Notes: generated by a model not told the origin, from the letters alone. DNA of 64,000 nt from Arbacia lixula (GCA_963669155.1 OZ022596.1:1512322-1576321); one strand, 5' to 3'. Shown: positions 43,985-56,734, counted from the stretch's first letter. Made by a program: numbers and translations.

Positions 43985-45930
43985 TTGAGGACGGACGGGC
44001 TCGAGAACGGACGGGCTCGAGAACGGTAATCCGATACCAAGATCGATCTGCGCATGCGCCACCCTCCGCCTTGCTGGCCGCGCGAGGAATCGAGTTCTCG
44101 ACGAGTTGCGGACAGCAGCCAATCAGCGCCCGTACAGATTATGTCCTTGCAAATCGCACGTGCGCCCGGGTCGCGATTTTTTTTCCGTGATGTTAACGCG
44201 TCACAGCTGTCAATTCGCATTTTCTTGGTGTCTTGAATAAAGACCACGTCTGGTCTGCGCGCGATGTGCGAATATGCGATATGCATGCGAATTGCACTAC
44301 TACCTATAGCGCTTGCTACGCTGCTGCTACGTACGTGTAGAGTATGCATTATTCAGCTCATTCATAATCATAATCATAATTTACGCTATTCTAGTCACAG
44401 CCACAGGACTTGGTCTTAACTTAGAAGAGTCTACTAACAGTAACAGTAACAAGTTAACATGTTACTGTTAGAGAGCAATTTTGTTACTTCTAAAGTTAGA
44501 CTACATTATGATATGAATTGAATTTCTTAATAAAAGTAACAACTAACACTACACCTAGTAACTTAACTTAAGCCTAGACAAGACGAAACTGTCATAATTC
44601 TAAGACTAATTAAGTTCATGGACATCATTAAAACGCGTGTTAATATTAATGGCATGCACAAAATTTGAAGTTTATCATTTTCAACTTTGACCTTTGTCTT
44701 TATAAACATGACTGTCAATTTGTGGTTTCCATATTCATGGTAATGCGGCATTAAAATATTCATGAATAAATTTTAGGAGGAGTCACCAAGTTTGAGGGAA
44801 TATGATCAGAGCATAAAGATATATAGAGATGGCCCACAGTAGTTTGGTAGGGGGCACAATGTGCCCCCCCCCCCTTGAATAATATAGACTAATATTAAGT
44901 CTTCGCACCTAGATCTTGGAGGAAAATATCCATGCTGAGTATGCACACAACTTAACATGATTCAGTACTGGATTGCAATATAGACATAGAATCTAGATCT
45001 AGGGCCTAGCCAAGATATTTTGAAGTGAGAATATTATGGGCAATCACATTATTATTAGAGTCTGGAGTCTACTCAGAAAAGCAAAGATCTTGATCTACAC
45101 ATATTTATGACTCCTACATCTGTTGTTCTACCCAGTCAGTTAAGACAAATCGATTTAAAAAATTTATAAGGTGAACAATTTTATATTTGTACATTTTCAA
45201 AAGTTTATAAAGGAAAAGAGTCAGATCTACTTTACTAAGTGCTTTACCCATTAATGATGGATTTCCATATTGCTTATAGCTTTGTACAAGAGACGGAATT
45301 GTTAAATCAATAACAATGTGCATGATTTCAACTAAAAATGAAAAATGCTAATTTTTAAACCTGCTTTCTCTTTTCTTACATTAGAATATTCTACAGTCCC
45401 CTCATTTGCATATCGACCAAGATGTAGATATAACTGTTTTGTGAAATACAGCGAAACTTTAAAATATCCGACTTTCTTTATATCTTACATCCGATTTTGA
45501 TGAAATTTTCAGTGTTATGCTTGTTTGATTTTTCTCTTTTTATTCAAATAAACTTTTTGTTGGGGTGGGCTTGTCCTTTAAATACATAGATAAAGTATGG
45601 AATTCCATAGATTGCAAGATCTACTGATGCACACTCCGAGAGGTGTATAAATTTAGTTCTATTTTATCCACCTCTAGAGTCTATGTGCACACTGCACATT
45701 CGGCGATCCACGCGCATGCGTACTGCCTACCTATATCGACAACGGCCTGCAATCAAGTCGCTCTGAGGAATAAAATTAGCCGATGTGACGCGTTAACATC
45801 ACGGAAAAAAAAATCGCGCCCGGGTCAGGGGGTGGCAGGTATTCAGATGACGTCCCACACACCACCGCTCGCGTTCTCTGTCTTATTTTGCGAAAGTGCC
45901 TGTGACTACCACGGACGGACGGTGTGATGG
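43985..45930. mobile_element. large inverted-arm structure, about 1.9 kb
   Basis: GGGTCGCGATTTTTTTTCCG and TGATGTTAACGCGTCA (44168-44207) are mirrored by TGACGCGTTAACATCACGG and AAAAATCGCGCCCGGGT (45785-45826). Weaker matches extend outward to GGACGGACGGGCT (43990) and CACGGACGGACGG (45909) and inward to GCGCATGCG blocks. The interior has a C run at 44865-44874 and no coding sequence. It is possibly a DNA transposon whose arms have begun to diverge. Confidence 0.45.
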
Positions 45931-45948
45931 CATATTCCGTTCCTATTA

Positions 45949-46012
45949 TATTTGGTTCTCAGAACCAAATATCCCGGTATATATCGTTCTGGAACACGAT
46001 ATACCGGGATAT
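45949..46012. repeat. two adjacent perfect hairpins
   Basis: ATTTGGTTCT-C-AGAACCAAAT is a perfect 10-bp stem with a one-base centre. Directly after it, ATCCCGGTATATATCGT pairs with ACACGATATACCGGGAT around a short loop. Confidence 0.7.
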
Positions 46013-46298
46013 TATGTTCCAGTGGTGTGGCATATGTTGTTCTCATAGGCAGATATCGTTCCAATTAACTGACCAAGTATCCTTTTCGCGTAAACTTTTG
46101 GGCGATCGTAAATAATAATCGCTAACTTCAATCTATGGCTTGAGAGAACGAGACACTTTCCCATAGATAAGCACAGGAATCGCACACCGCTAGCGAGCAA
46201 ATTTTCACACGTTAATATCTAATAGAGGTGAGCAACCATTTTTAATGCGCTATTTCTTTTAGCACATCTTCGAATCACTGACAACCTTTGAGTCTTAA

Positions 46299-46989
46299 AG
46301 GTCCACTGACATCAAAATATATATCGACTTCTGCTGGTGTATAATAGCATGTATACTACAAAATCACTTAGTTTGGAATAAAAGTATATTTCATATATTT
46401 TTAAATATTTTTTCTACATTTTTCCTCAGTACTGCTAAGCCCCGCCTCCAAAAATTTCCTCCAGCTCAAGATTCCCACGGTGACATCATCAAATGTAGAA
46501 ATAAACTGAACAATGGACAAAGTTATGCACATGGCTATTCATTGCAATGAATACCTGCAATTGCTTATAATAGCATTACATGTTTGATATATAAAGCAAA
46601 CTTCTTGCTTCTTCCTCGGCACATTTTGCAAATTTGTGACATAACAAACAATTATTCCCATATGAAAGGCTGTTAGATGGTATTGTGTAAAGACATGTGA
46701 TGCTCTTGTCATGCTTGTGAGCAGGTGGAGGTATTCATTGCAATAGCTAGGTATTTGTGCATAAATTGTGTCTATTGTACTGCTCATTTCTACCTTTGAT
46801 GATGTCACCGTGGGAATCTTGAGCTGGAGGAAATTTTTGGAGGCGGGGCTTAGCAGTATTGAGGAAAAATGTAGAAAAAATATGTAAAAATATATGAAAT
46901 ATATTTTCATTGCACAGTAAGTGATTTTGTAATATACATACTATTATACACCAGCAGAAGTCAACATATATTTTGATGTCAGGGGACCT
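46299..46989. mobile_element. TTAA-flanked MITE, AGGTCC family, 691 bp
   Basis: TTAA at 46295-46298 and 46990-46993. Ends AGGTCCACTGACATCAAAA and the complement TTTTGATGTCAGGGGACCT. The inverted arms run about 220 bp each, including AGGCGGGGCTTAGCAGTA and its partner. Confidence 0.85.
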
Positions 46990-47720
46990 TTAACTGTCTA
47001 TAGAGATGCTGTACTAGAGTCGATATAGCCTTTTGACAAGGCCTTGTTGGTGTGGGTTCCGTTCACCCCTCGCCTGTCACTGGGGTTAGCGCGGTTAGTC
47101 TCGTTCCAGGCGCTACTAGAGTATTGCGCTGACGGAGGAAATCATCAAGGGAACGTAATGGTACAACGAATAAGACGAAGAAAGAGAAAGGGGAGGTACA
47201 GAAAATGCATCACGTATATTGCTGCAAAGAAAGGGTGTTGTTATTATCATTGTCTTGATGACTGTTTAAGAGTTCAAGCCTGCAGAAGTTGTTGCTGGTC
47301 TAGACTGAGTGTACTATAAATGGAGCAGTAGCAGCAAAACAACTATTTGTGAATGTGCCTTTAATTGTTTGTTATCCAGCATTAATTATAAACCGCCCCC
47401 TTGTTTATTCTACTAGTCTCTCTGCATTACTCCACTCAGTATTTACTCTGAATACCCCGTTGCTGTATATGTGTTGATGTTCCATGCAAATATGTGTTAT
47501 GTGAAATACTGGCTCTTGATGTGTATAGTGAATCTCACGGTGCTCTCAAAATTCATGTTCATGTTAATATGCAGGTTTTATCAACACACAATGAATTTCA
47601 TGCCAAATGTGAGCATCTTAGAGATGCGAAAGCATGCCAGAATGTCATTTGAGTCTTGCAAAATGTGAACAAAAAACTGCTGTATCAACATTGTGTCAAA
47701 GATGTTCACATTACACACAA

Positions 47721-48470
47721 CAGGGATGTGTTATGGAAGGATATAAAAGCAACTTTCTTTCTTTGAACCCATGTGCCAAGCCGCTGAACAGTTATGGTGT
47801 TCTCAACAGGTGCTGTTCAGGTGTTTGAACAATTATGAACATGATTGTGTGGCAACGGCTTCTCAGAGAGAACAAAAGAAATGTACTGTCTCATTTCGCT
47901 TGTCCCGTTCTGTTAATGGAATTAATACTTCCATGAGCACAACAGGTATCAGGAAATACAAATAAACAAGTTTTTCAAGTAAAATATCTCTGCTGAACGC
48001 AAACACACACAAACGCCGTTAATGATAATACACAGCTTAATATATCATTTTAAGAGTGGTTGAATCCCCCAAATGCACAAGATATCGGAAAGTGAAGAAA
48101 CTGGTCAATTTTGTAAATAATATAATAGCTTATATGTCTGATTTTTAATGATTCCTCAATACTTTTCTAAACAAAAGCAGAGTATTAGGATCTGTCATTA
48201 TCTGCCGTTAACTTTCATGTAGTTTGCAAACGAATTTGTCAAAAAAAAAACGTCTACAGACGAATGGGAAATTAAAGAAATTTCTTTTCAAGTTGACATC
48301 AGCTAAATGTCGGCTCGGCACATGGACCATCAAAGCATTGTCATGATTATGGAATTCTTTTGGCATTCATGAGCACGCTTTAGAACCCATAAAGATGTTT
48401 GAATGTATTATGCTCGAGTTTCTACTCCTTCCTAACACCTCCCTGCACAAACATATACCTCCACGATTAC
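47721..48470. repeat. dispersed repeat family 'CAGGGATGTG', diverged copy
   Basis: Follows unit A 7074-7830 in order, from CAGGGATGTGTTATGGAAGG to GAATGTATTATGCTCGAGTT. It differs by many substitutions; for example CATGTGCCAAGCCGCTGAAC replaces the ACGTGCCACCGCCGAAAAG form. Confidence 0.65.
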
Positions 48471-50880
48471 AGTGAATGCCATTGCTAAACAATACAACGC
48501 ACTCTTGTTACATTTTGAAAATATTTGGATTTATACATGTACTGTTTATGGATTATTTGTCCTTGGTTAATAAAGAGTTTGGAAGTAGTTTGTGATATTC
48601 AGTACTCAACCATTCTCAATGATATGAGAGGGCAAATACTGACCTTGGACTGGGGGAGAGTTGGAACTTTATCGCCCTCTTTTCACATATTCAAGCTTAG
48701 ATTTGGCGAACTTTATTGAAACGAGAAGGAAGGGGCACCCTGCAGAAAAAGGGGGTTATGAAGTCTTCTTAAGCCCCGATCAGTGCAGTTTTTTTTTTGG
48801 AATATTTCGATAACATGAAAGCAGACCATAATGTGGTCAGGAAAGCTTACACATGTGATACCAATGTGTTCCTCGGACCATGTCTGTACTGCATTCATTA
48901 AACAGGTGAAGTGGGTGTGTCTTTAGCGTAAGACTTTTTCTTTTTATAGAAGAAATGTTATTTGTTTTCTTCTTTCTGTTTTACATATTATCACTTATTT
49001 TGTAAGTGTATATTCAAACTGAATCTGGTGCTGTATAAGTCATTCTTTTAACCGTGTGATGGATGCATGAGTGTTGCAACTCAACATACACACATGTACT
49101 TAATGTACATATACATGTATTACTTTGTGTCTGGAGATATTTTCAAGAAGAAATTGAAGAAAAAATGCATCAATATGTTGACATCCATCATCACAAAGCA
49201 TCTATTTATCTAATGTGTTGTGTATATTCTGTTAATGTCAAGTACTGAATGTGTGTGTACACTGGGTTTGCTGGTCTGAGGCATACCCATTTTGAGAAGG
49301 ACAAGATCCTTATCAAAATGGCAGTACCTAATCAATGTCTTTGTGTATATTATTGTTCAAAAGTATTGTTGTTGCATATTGTTATCTGGTAGAGCATAAT
49401 ATTCTAGATTAATTAGTATCACATCTGTAGCATAACCTCGGTAATGTATGATATCATTTTTATTGCAAAAAAAAAATCAAACATGTATCCAATCTTTTGT
49501 ATTGTGCTGAAATACAAGTATTTGAACTTTTCATATATCTAGCAGGCTTGAAAGTCACACTAGTTAAAGCATTAATAATGAACTTTGCATCCAGATATTT
49601 TTATGAAAAAGTAAGTCAGCAGAGTGCACGCATGGTTATTACTTATGAGGAGATCTGGATTTTTAAATTTAAGAGAATTTGGGTATTTATTTACAACAAA
49701 TTCGAAGCCTATCCCCTTCCCCTGAACAGAAAATGAAATCATACAGAAAAATCAGGTTTTACACAATGAGCACATATTTTGCTTATATTCATAACAAACG
49801 GTGTAATCTGTGTGTAATTCAGTCAGGCATATTTCTTAGACCTTGACCTTCTATGTTTTAAACTTTCAAGGGACACAATATTTATTCATGTTTGATAGTT
49901 TAAAACAAACTATATTCTGTATCATTCAGTGTTTTGATGAATCATGTTAAACGTATATACATATATGATTAGTCACATTGTTACCCATAAGGAGATAATT
50001 GTGAATGGTCTCATGCAAAGATTTCAATAAAATCTGAACTTGAAAGATGAAATGATAATGGTGATTCCTAGCATTTTTATTTTGATGCCAGAATTAGGCT
50101 TACATAGCATGGACATTCTCTATGCACAATCCGTCTACTAAAGCAAATAATGGTAACCAAGAAGTAAATTCTGCAGTACTAGCAATGTGATCCTTTATAT
50201 ATGGCAAAGTTGTCTCTTCAAATTGATTTAAAGTTAAACATAACCACTGAAGATTAATGCTTTTCAAAACTACTCTTTCTGCCCATTTCAACAAAAAAAG
50301 GGTTACATCATATAGACTGTACTATTGGCTTAAACCAGAAGGTATCCCCTTGTTCTCCGTTTTTCTTTCTCAATGAAACGATTGCAGACTATCAGTTGTT
50401 TTGTCATTAATCTCTTACTCAAAAATCTACTCGTTGTTTTCTGTGCCTCATTGAAAATAACACAGACTTCATGTAAATGGCGGTTCAATCTGTTGTGCTC
50501 AGAATTATCAAATTAATTTCTTACTGAAATTTATTTACTGATATTGATTTCTAACTGAATTAAGCAATTGCTGACTTTCAGTCCCTTCCCCTTTGATCTC
50601 TTACTCGAAAATCTACTCCAGGCAAATACATAGTTTGTTTACTTCTCCATTTGAGCTGCTGGTGTTTTTTTTTGCCTCCTTATAAGAAAAATGGACTCCA
50701 TATAGGATATATGGTACCATTTGACCCTGATCAATTATTGGTCAGATTTGGACTTGTGTGTATGAGATAATTAATTCAGAGCACAACAACCCCCATTGTG
50801 CTCCACACATGTGAGCACACGTGGTATTTCTGCCAGAAGCATCATGTTTTATTATTATTATTTACACTTTGATGTCAGTT
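48471..50880. other. intergenic, nothing recognised
   Basis: AT-rich single-copy-looking sequence with no convincing exon, RNA or repeat signature. Confidence 0.5.
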
Positions 50881-51914
50881 CCAGGAGGATGTTGCATATA
50901 GGTTTTCAATTATTGTAACTTAAATGTAGTGGTAGCTACCAAGAAAACATATCTCCAACATTACCCTGATCCCTGATATCATCAAATCTTTCTATTCGTA
51001 AGCATCTGAAGTTATGCATATGCATCTGAACAAAAGCATAAGATTTATCGTCTCGCAAGCATGACGATCTTGCCACCATTCTGTAAAAAAGGGACATATT
51101 TTTAGTCCTTCATATCTATTTTCCAAAACCATAAGGACTACCAACTTCACTCCTTCTCCTACGATGTTTGATGTGACAGGGTTGTGCTTTACTCATCATT
51201 TTGCAACTACATGCACCACGTTTGATCATAAGATGAAAGTGCTTCTCTTTCTGCGTTTTTTCTTCAATTTTATTTTTGCTTTTATGATTTTCTTCTTTAC
51301 ATACATGTACTGTAATTGACATTTTTCTTTGAATGAATCATAAAAATGAATATTCCCGCAGCAGCATCTACCTGTCGCAGCCCGTGTTAGTTGGTAGATT
51401 GGCTGCTCCATCTATCCATTGATTGATTCTATCCACCTTCGCTATGGTCTGCCCTTCCTTCGCTTGCCTACCCGGTACGGTATGGTGGCCAGCTGTATGT
51501 ACCGTACAGGGAGAGAGAAAGTAAGAGGAATATGTAGTGTGTTTTTCTATAATTGGTAGGCTTTATTGATATTCAGGCTCATAGCATAGTTCAGGTTTTG
51601 TTTTAAAGTGAATAGTATATAAGAATGTACATTTTATCCTTGATTCAAGCAAAGTTATACTCTATCAAATGGCTGCCTACCAGTCAATATGGCATTTTCT
51701 CAAAATGCTAACCTTTTTATTACATTCGCGTAATCTAGATATCCAGAGCTTTTCACACTTATACAGGGTTAAATGCGTAACTTCATTCATTTTTCCTTTT
51801 CCTATTTAGAAGTCAAACACACAAATGAAATTAAACAATACCTAGTGTTTCACTTGTATGGAAACCTTTTTTTTTTTAATTCAAAAACATAAACGACAAG
51901 AAAGGGGACAGAAA
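50881..51914. other. intergenic with half of a fold-back repeat
   Basis: GTTGCATATAGGTTTTCAAT at about 50891 followed by TGGTAGCTACCAAG is one arm of the family seen at 31848 and 52168. The rest is unremarkable. Confidence 0.45.
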
Positions 51915-52110
51915 TCTGTAGACTGGGGCGGCCAATCCATGATTGCCAGGACTTGTGTCTCTTCTTCAAGTAGCCTTTGCATATTCTTTGAATAGTCTTG
52001 ACGTGTGCTTTGGGTCATTTTCCTTCTGGAAAACGAACCCTCCTCCGATCAGGCGTTTCCCTGAAGGGATGGCCTTCCGCTGTAGGATTGAATGATAGCA
52101 TTGCTGGTTT
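51915..52110 (-). pseudogene. Tc1/mariner transposase fragment
   Basis: On the - strand the sequence reads FVFQKENDPKHTSRLFKEYA and, in another frame, a VLAIMDWPPQST block. FQ-DNDPKHT and MDWP-QSPD are the hallmark of the second catalytic Asp region of Tc1/mariner transposases. Frame changes between blocks and absence of the N-terminal half mark it as a dead remnant of about 190 bp. Confidence 0.8.
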
Positions 52111-52167
52111 AGGATACCCTTTACTCTGTGCAAATAAGAAAGATTGGATAATATCAGAGATCAGGGA

Positions 52168-52243
52168 CATGTTGCAGATAGGTTTTCTTGGTAGCTACCA
52201 TTGATGGTAAGGTAGAATAATTCAAAACCTACATGCAACATGT
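52168..52243. repeat. short fold-back repeat (75 bp)
   Basis: CATGTTGCAGATAGGTTTT and AAAACCTACATGCAACATG are inverted copies around GGTAGCTACCATTGATGG. Same family as 31848 and 50891. Confidence 0.65.
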
Positions 52244-52666
52244 TCTAGGAAAGTGTAAAAAATCAATGGACAAAAACGGGCAGAAAAGTAATAAGAAGAG
52301 GAATATGGAATAATGAAAAAAGGAACAACAAAGATGATAAGGCTCTGGTTGTTTGTTGTCATCAGAGATAGAAGGAAAACAACAATTAAAGTCAATATTT
52401 CAACAAAAAAAATAAAAGGTTAAGCGATGGTTGCCAGGAGTTCAGGTGTCGTGACTTCGGGCTTCCGCAATTAAGCTCATCACCCTTACCGACTACCATT
52501 AGTTCCCTTCTGGTATGGCGACCGGCCCATCTCATATCCCTTCCTACCTCCTAAAAACTGTAGCCTATAAAAACTATAGACTCTAACTCTTTAGGGGAGG
52601 AACAAGGGCGATCCCAATGCCGTTGCCGGGCCATCCGACAAACCTTGAACCTTGGTTTTGCAACCT

Positions 52667-52749
52667 TGGAGTTAGCGGGTTTCGAACCCGTGCTCGCTAG
52701 CACGAGTGTGAGGTAGTCCCGGCGCTTACCCTACCACTAGGCTATAAGA
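52667..52749 (-). repeat. tRNA-like SINE head or tRNA pseudogene (class II-like)
   Basis: On the - strand an A box (TAGCCTAGTGGTAGGG) and B box (GGGTTCGAAACCC) are at normal spacing with a GTGCTAGCGAGCAC variable-arm-like hairpin. The acceptor stem does not close, so it is not called a tRNA gene. Confidence 0.5.
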
Positions 52750-52825
52750 CGTCGGTGGTTTTGCTTGGTGATTTTAGCGTATAGACTATTAGTTTCAAAT
52801 CAACGAGAGAAAAGGCAAAAGAGCA

Positions 52826-52897
52826 TCCATGTCAGGGAATCGAACCCACGACCTTCAGGTTATCAGTCTGACGCTCTACCAACTGAGCCAACAGACC
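52826..52897 (-). repeat. tRNA-like SINE head or tRNA pseudogene (Ile/Met-like)
   Basis: On the - strand: TTGGCTCAGTTGGTAGAGCG (D arm), an anticodon loop CTGATAA giving GAT, then GGTCGTGGGTTCGATTCCC. The T stem and acceptor stem have several mismatches. A GAU anticodon is unusual for a eukaryotic nuclear Ile tRNA, supporting a decayed or SINE-derived copy. Confidence 0.5.
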
Positions 52898-53189
52898 GAT
52901 TGCTGATGTTGTTATCTTTTCAAAGAGTATTAAAAATATATCCTTGCAATTTGTCAACAAGTTTCTATCTATTACTGAGGTAATTCTATTTTTGATATAA
53001 AGAAATGTGCAATTTATGACAAAATCACATAGGGGGGGGGGATTTGTTGCCCAAATGTATCCTGAAAGTGACACGTGAACCCTCTAAATCTGATACAATC
53101 TTGTAGTGACATGAACTATGATATGACATCTTGTATGCTGTGAGATAATTGGCCATTGAAATGTTACTACTTTTCCATGGCGCTCGCTT

Positions 53190-53238
53190 TTCTCTCCGTC
53201 TCTCTCCCAACCTCCTCTCTCTCCACCTCTCTCTCTCC

Positions 53239-53279
<41 letters not shown>

Positions 53280-53340
53280 TTCTCTCCCTCTTCCTCTCTC
53301 TCTCTCTCTCTTTCTCTCTACCCCCACCTCTCTTTCTCTA
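53190..53340. repeat. (CT)n microsatellite
   Basis: Pyrimidine tract dominated by CTCTCT. A G run at 53032-53041 lies upstream. Ser/Leu-rich frames here are artefacts. Confidence 0.9.
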
Positions 53341-53391
53341 AAGCCATCTTCGTTGTTCTTTTCTCTTCCGATGCAAGCATTCTTTCAGAGA

Positions 53392-53616
53392 GAGTACCGA
53401 AGTGGTGTCGTCATATGAACATGTTGTCAAGACAAATTGGCTCTAAAACAAACTCACTCCACTGAGAGGTTTACCTGTCCGATATTGTATATCGGGCTCA
53501 TGTCCGGCATTCTCAATTACATTCCCCGTTGTAATCACCGCTGCTTCTTCTGCCCGTATTGTTTAGAGCCATTTGTCTTGACAATAATGCTGAAATGGCG
53601 TCACACTTCGGTACTC
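53392..53616. mobile_element. MITE with GTACCGAAGTG termini, copy 2
   Basis: GAGTACCGAAGTGGTG at the left and CACACTTCGGTACTC at the right. Interior matches 37164-37378 in reverse orientation. Confidence 0.75.
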
Positions 53617-54182
53617 TATATTCAGATAGGCAGACGTAGACGATTGCTTATTTTCCCCACAAATATATTTTTTATTCTTGAATGCATCAACATTTTCAAA
53701 TTCCTGACATATATCAATACGGTAATGATGAAACTGATCCATGTATAATCATGTAAATGCTCATTGTTTGGATGAAGGAAACACTCAAATATCTATATTG
53801 TGGATGCAGAGAATTGTCCTAGTCAAAACTCAATTCAAACAGTGATGCAACACTTTGGCAATTGTCGACAAAACTCTCCTGAATATATAAAAAAATGTCA
53901 TGTTGTTTTCTTACATATTATTTATTGACTGAGCCTCCCCCCCCCCACAAAAATACAACTAAAATCAGAGTAAGAAAGTAAAATAATTTATTACAATATG
54001 AAATTGAAAATGAGAATGAGGGATATTAGGAAGAATATGTGACAAACATACATTTTATTTTAAGAACTAAAAATTAAAAATACATACCTGGTCTTTTATA
54101 ATGCTGTCTTTATTAAACGCTTAGAAATATAACTTTCTAAGGTCTTATTTATTCCATCCTTTAAAACATAAGTACATTTATA
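53617..54182. other. intergenic, nothing recognised
   Basis: AT-rich; a C run at 53937-53947. Confidence 0.5.
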
Positions 54183-54824
54183 CTAGGATCCCTTATGGCA
54201 TGGTCACAACCGGCCGTCCGTGTTTTTCTACGTGGAGTTGGCAGCTTGCTTGCCAACTTCTACGATCCTTCCCTGCGTCGTCCTTGCGTCCGACGCAAGG
54301 AGTTTCAGCGAAACCCGACGCAGACTACAAGCAGAGAGAGGCATATATGTGTATGTAAAGGGACATCTCGGGGGAAATCAAGAAAACTGAGCTGTACACT
54401 CCAAAATACAAAGAATCTAAGCCATTTGAATCACCAATTAGATACTTTACACACGCCAACACTGATTCTGATAGCATGAATATATAGATATACAATGTAC
54501 ATAATGGATAGCTTATATTGTTGGAGATTCACATGCAATAGAATGACATTTGAGAGAGAAATAGTTTGTTCAAACATTGCTTTCCTCAATTAAATACAAC
54601 CACAATTATTCTGCGTCTTATAGAGAATGAATATTCCATGTCGTGTTCTTGCATCAATACTGTGCACTTCACATGCTATTACTTGCAACTCAGGCGTGTG
54701 TGTGACGTGGATATGTGTCGAAGAATGATCCATGCCGACGGTCTCTTACACTAATACATCATGGGACGACTTTCCCCTATATGTGCAATATTGAGAATTC
54801 AACGTGCTTCACATAATCCTTTAA

Positions 54825-55495
54825 TCCTAATACTCACGGGGGTGCTTTATTCCCCCGCCCCCGTCAATTTTTTGTCGGTACTTCCGAACACCTCAATATT
54901 TCGAAACATTTTTTTTTCTGATCCTTTCCGCACATTTTGATACCAAATTTATGACGATCGGACCTACCGTGCCGATATCAGATTACGTCTACCAAACACA
55001 TGTCACTGAAATTTCGCTATTTTTCTATATGACCGAGCACAACCATATGGACAAAATCATGCAAGAGATTTCCCATTTTATGTAAATACTTTTCTAATAG
55101 GTAGTGTAAATAATTACAACACACACAAACACCCACATTCACACACACTTACACGCAAATCGCAAAATGCGCTTGATGAAAAACAATGAAATACGTGAAA
55201 AATAATTCCCACAACCTATCTTTTTTTTTAGGAATTGATCAGGGATTTTTGAAAGACATTTGTACCAGAAATTTATATTCCTGAGGCTTTATTTAGTGAT
55301 TTCTTGCATAAATGAGCATACATTATTGAATTTAAAAATAAAGGCACTTTCGTAAATTTAGCTATACACCTTGTAGAGTACATAATTCTTGACCCTTATA
55401 AAAAAAAATTGAGGGAATCGGGCGACCCATGGCCATACTGCCCCCCCCCCCCATACCCTAACAACATGCTTTGAAATACCCCGGTAGTATTAGGG
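54825..55495. mobile_element. TTAA-flanked MITE, CCTAATACTCCC family, copy 2
   Basis: TTAA at 54821-54824 and 55496-55499; ends TCCTAATACTCACGGG and CCCGGTAGTATTAGGG-like. Interior matches 4883-5630 in reverse orientation (for example CACATTTTGATACCAAAT against ATTGGTATCAAAATGTG). C run at 55439-55452. Confidence 0.8.
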
Positions 55496-55499
55496 TTAA

Positions 55500-56269
55500 G
55501 AGAGGTGGCGTTATTCTTTGTTCAAAATTGTTCATGCATGCAATCCAACTTTTCGTGAAATAATTCATCGACCATGATTTGCCTTGTGGTCTGTCCAAGC
55601 TATCTTGATAGTTAATATGGCTGCTTCATATACTATCTCTCTCTCTCTCTCTCTCTCTCTGGGTGCTTTGTCGTGTGACGTAGGTGATCATAGAGTGCCA
55701 CACAGTTCTCTGTACTGAGCTCTTTGTATCAATTGTATATCATGGTAAACCAGTCGGTCAGGATGCTTATCAACTTAATAATCCTTATTCCCATGCCCCA
55801 TGCCCCTGGTTCTTTTTCATCAATCCAAACTCTTTCAAGTGAACTTTACACAGTATACGACATACAAAATCTCAACTTTCAGATTCTTGGCTCACATATC
55901 AGTTTCATAATATACATACATGATAATGAAACATTCTTCTTTGTGTGACATAACACATACAGCTATGACTTGAGTCATATGTCACAAGTTAGGTAAATAC
56001 TCGTTCTAGGCATATCTGAATATGAGCCGCTATTACGGTGAACATGTCTATACTGACTGTCTAATGGGTGGATACAGAATACCTTTTGTTCCCCTGCATC
56101 AGTTATAAACTAATGCTCAATACCCCAAAGGAGATCCAGTCCGCTGGTTCAATAATGATGTGCGAGTTTCAGTATGTAAACAATTAACATTGGCGGTTAT
56201 TTCTGACCAGTCAATCCTAAAGCTCGCAGCTCAATCAAGAGAGAGATGTGTCGCTGATATTTATATAGG
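55500..56269. other. intergenic, short (CT)n only
   Basis: A (CT)n run at 55637-55661. No gene recognised. Confidence 0.5.
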
Positions 56270-56670
56270 ACATGTGTGGAGTTACCCCGGTGTTCCTCTG
56301 TGGGAAAGTCCACCCTTCAATGACCTCTCCTTAAGGAGATATGTAGCGTTGATTAGTTGAGCTACCTCTGCGCGTTTTCTTCAAATCGTGCCAAAGCCCA
56401 TCCGTTAATTCATCGTGACCTTTATTTTAGGAAAGATTTATCATTTTGTCAAGTTTCGCAAAAGTCCATCCTATAATGGCATCTCTGGTAGGAGAGATTT
56501 CTTGTTCATTTGGCATGCTGGCTGCGCGGATTAATTATCTCCCTCACTCATCCTTCGGTAAGTCGTGCCAAAGTCCATCCTACAGTCTATAGTGACCACT
56601 CCTTTAGGGAGATTTAGCCTAGTGTTCATTTGTTGAGCTCCGCGAGTTCTCGACAATCTCCCCCACTCAT
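56270..56670. repeat. degenerate minisatellite, about 100-bp unit, four copies
   Basis: Each unit has the order AAAGTCCATCCT or AAAGCCCATCC, GACCTCTCC or similar, TTAGGGAGATTT, TTCATTTGTTGAGCT, CGCG and a CTCCCTCACTC-like end. Units start near 56300, 56393, 56460 and 56570. Confidence 0.6.
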
Positions 56671-56734
56671 TCTACTTTAATTCGGCCTGCTTTATATAAT
56701 TGGCGCTTCCTACAGTAGCGTCCCCGCCGACGAC

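Noticed and set aside
43969-44349. 126-codon frame on the - strand with GC-rich codons
   Set aside because: Lies in one arm of an inverted structure, and the GC content comes from the CpG-rich arm. No domain recognised.
52826-52897. Functional tRNA-Ile gene
   Set aside because: The A and B boxes are good but the T stem and acceptor stem do not pair. More likely a SINE head or pseudogene.
54183-54330. GC-richer block with GGTCACAACCGGCCGTCCG as a MITE
   Set aside because: Only one end is visible; no partner arm was found.
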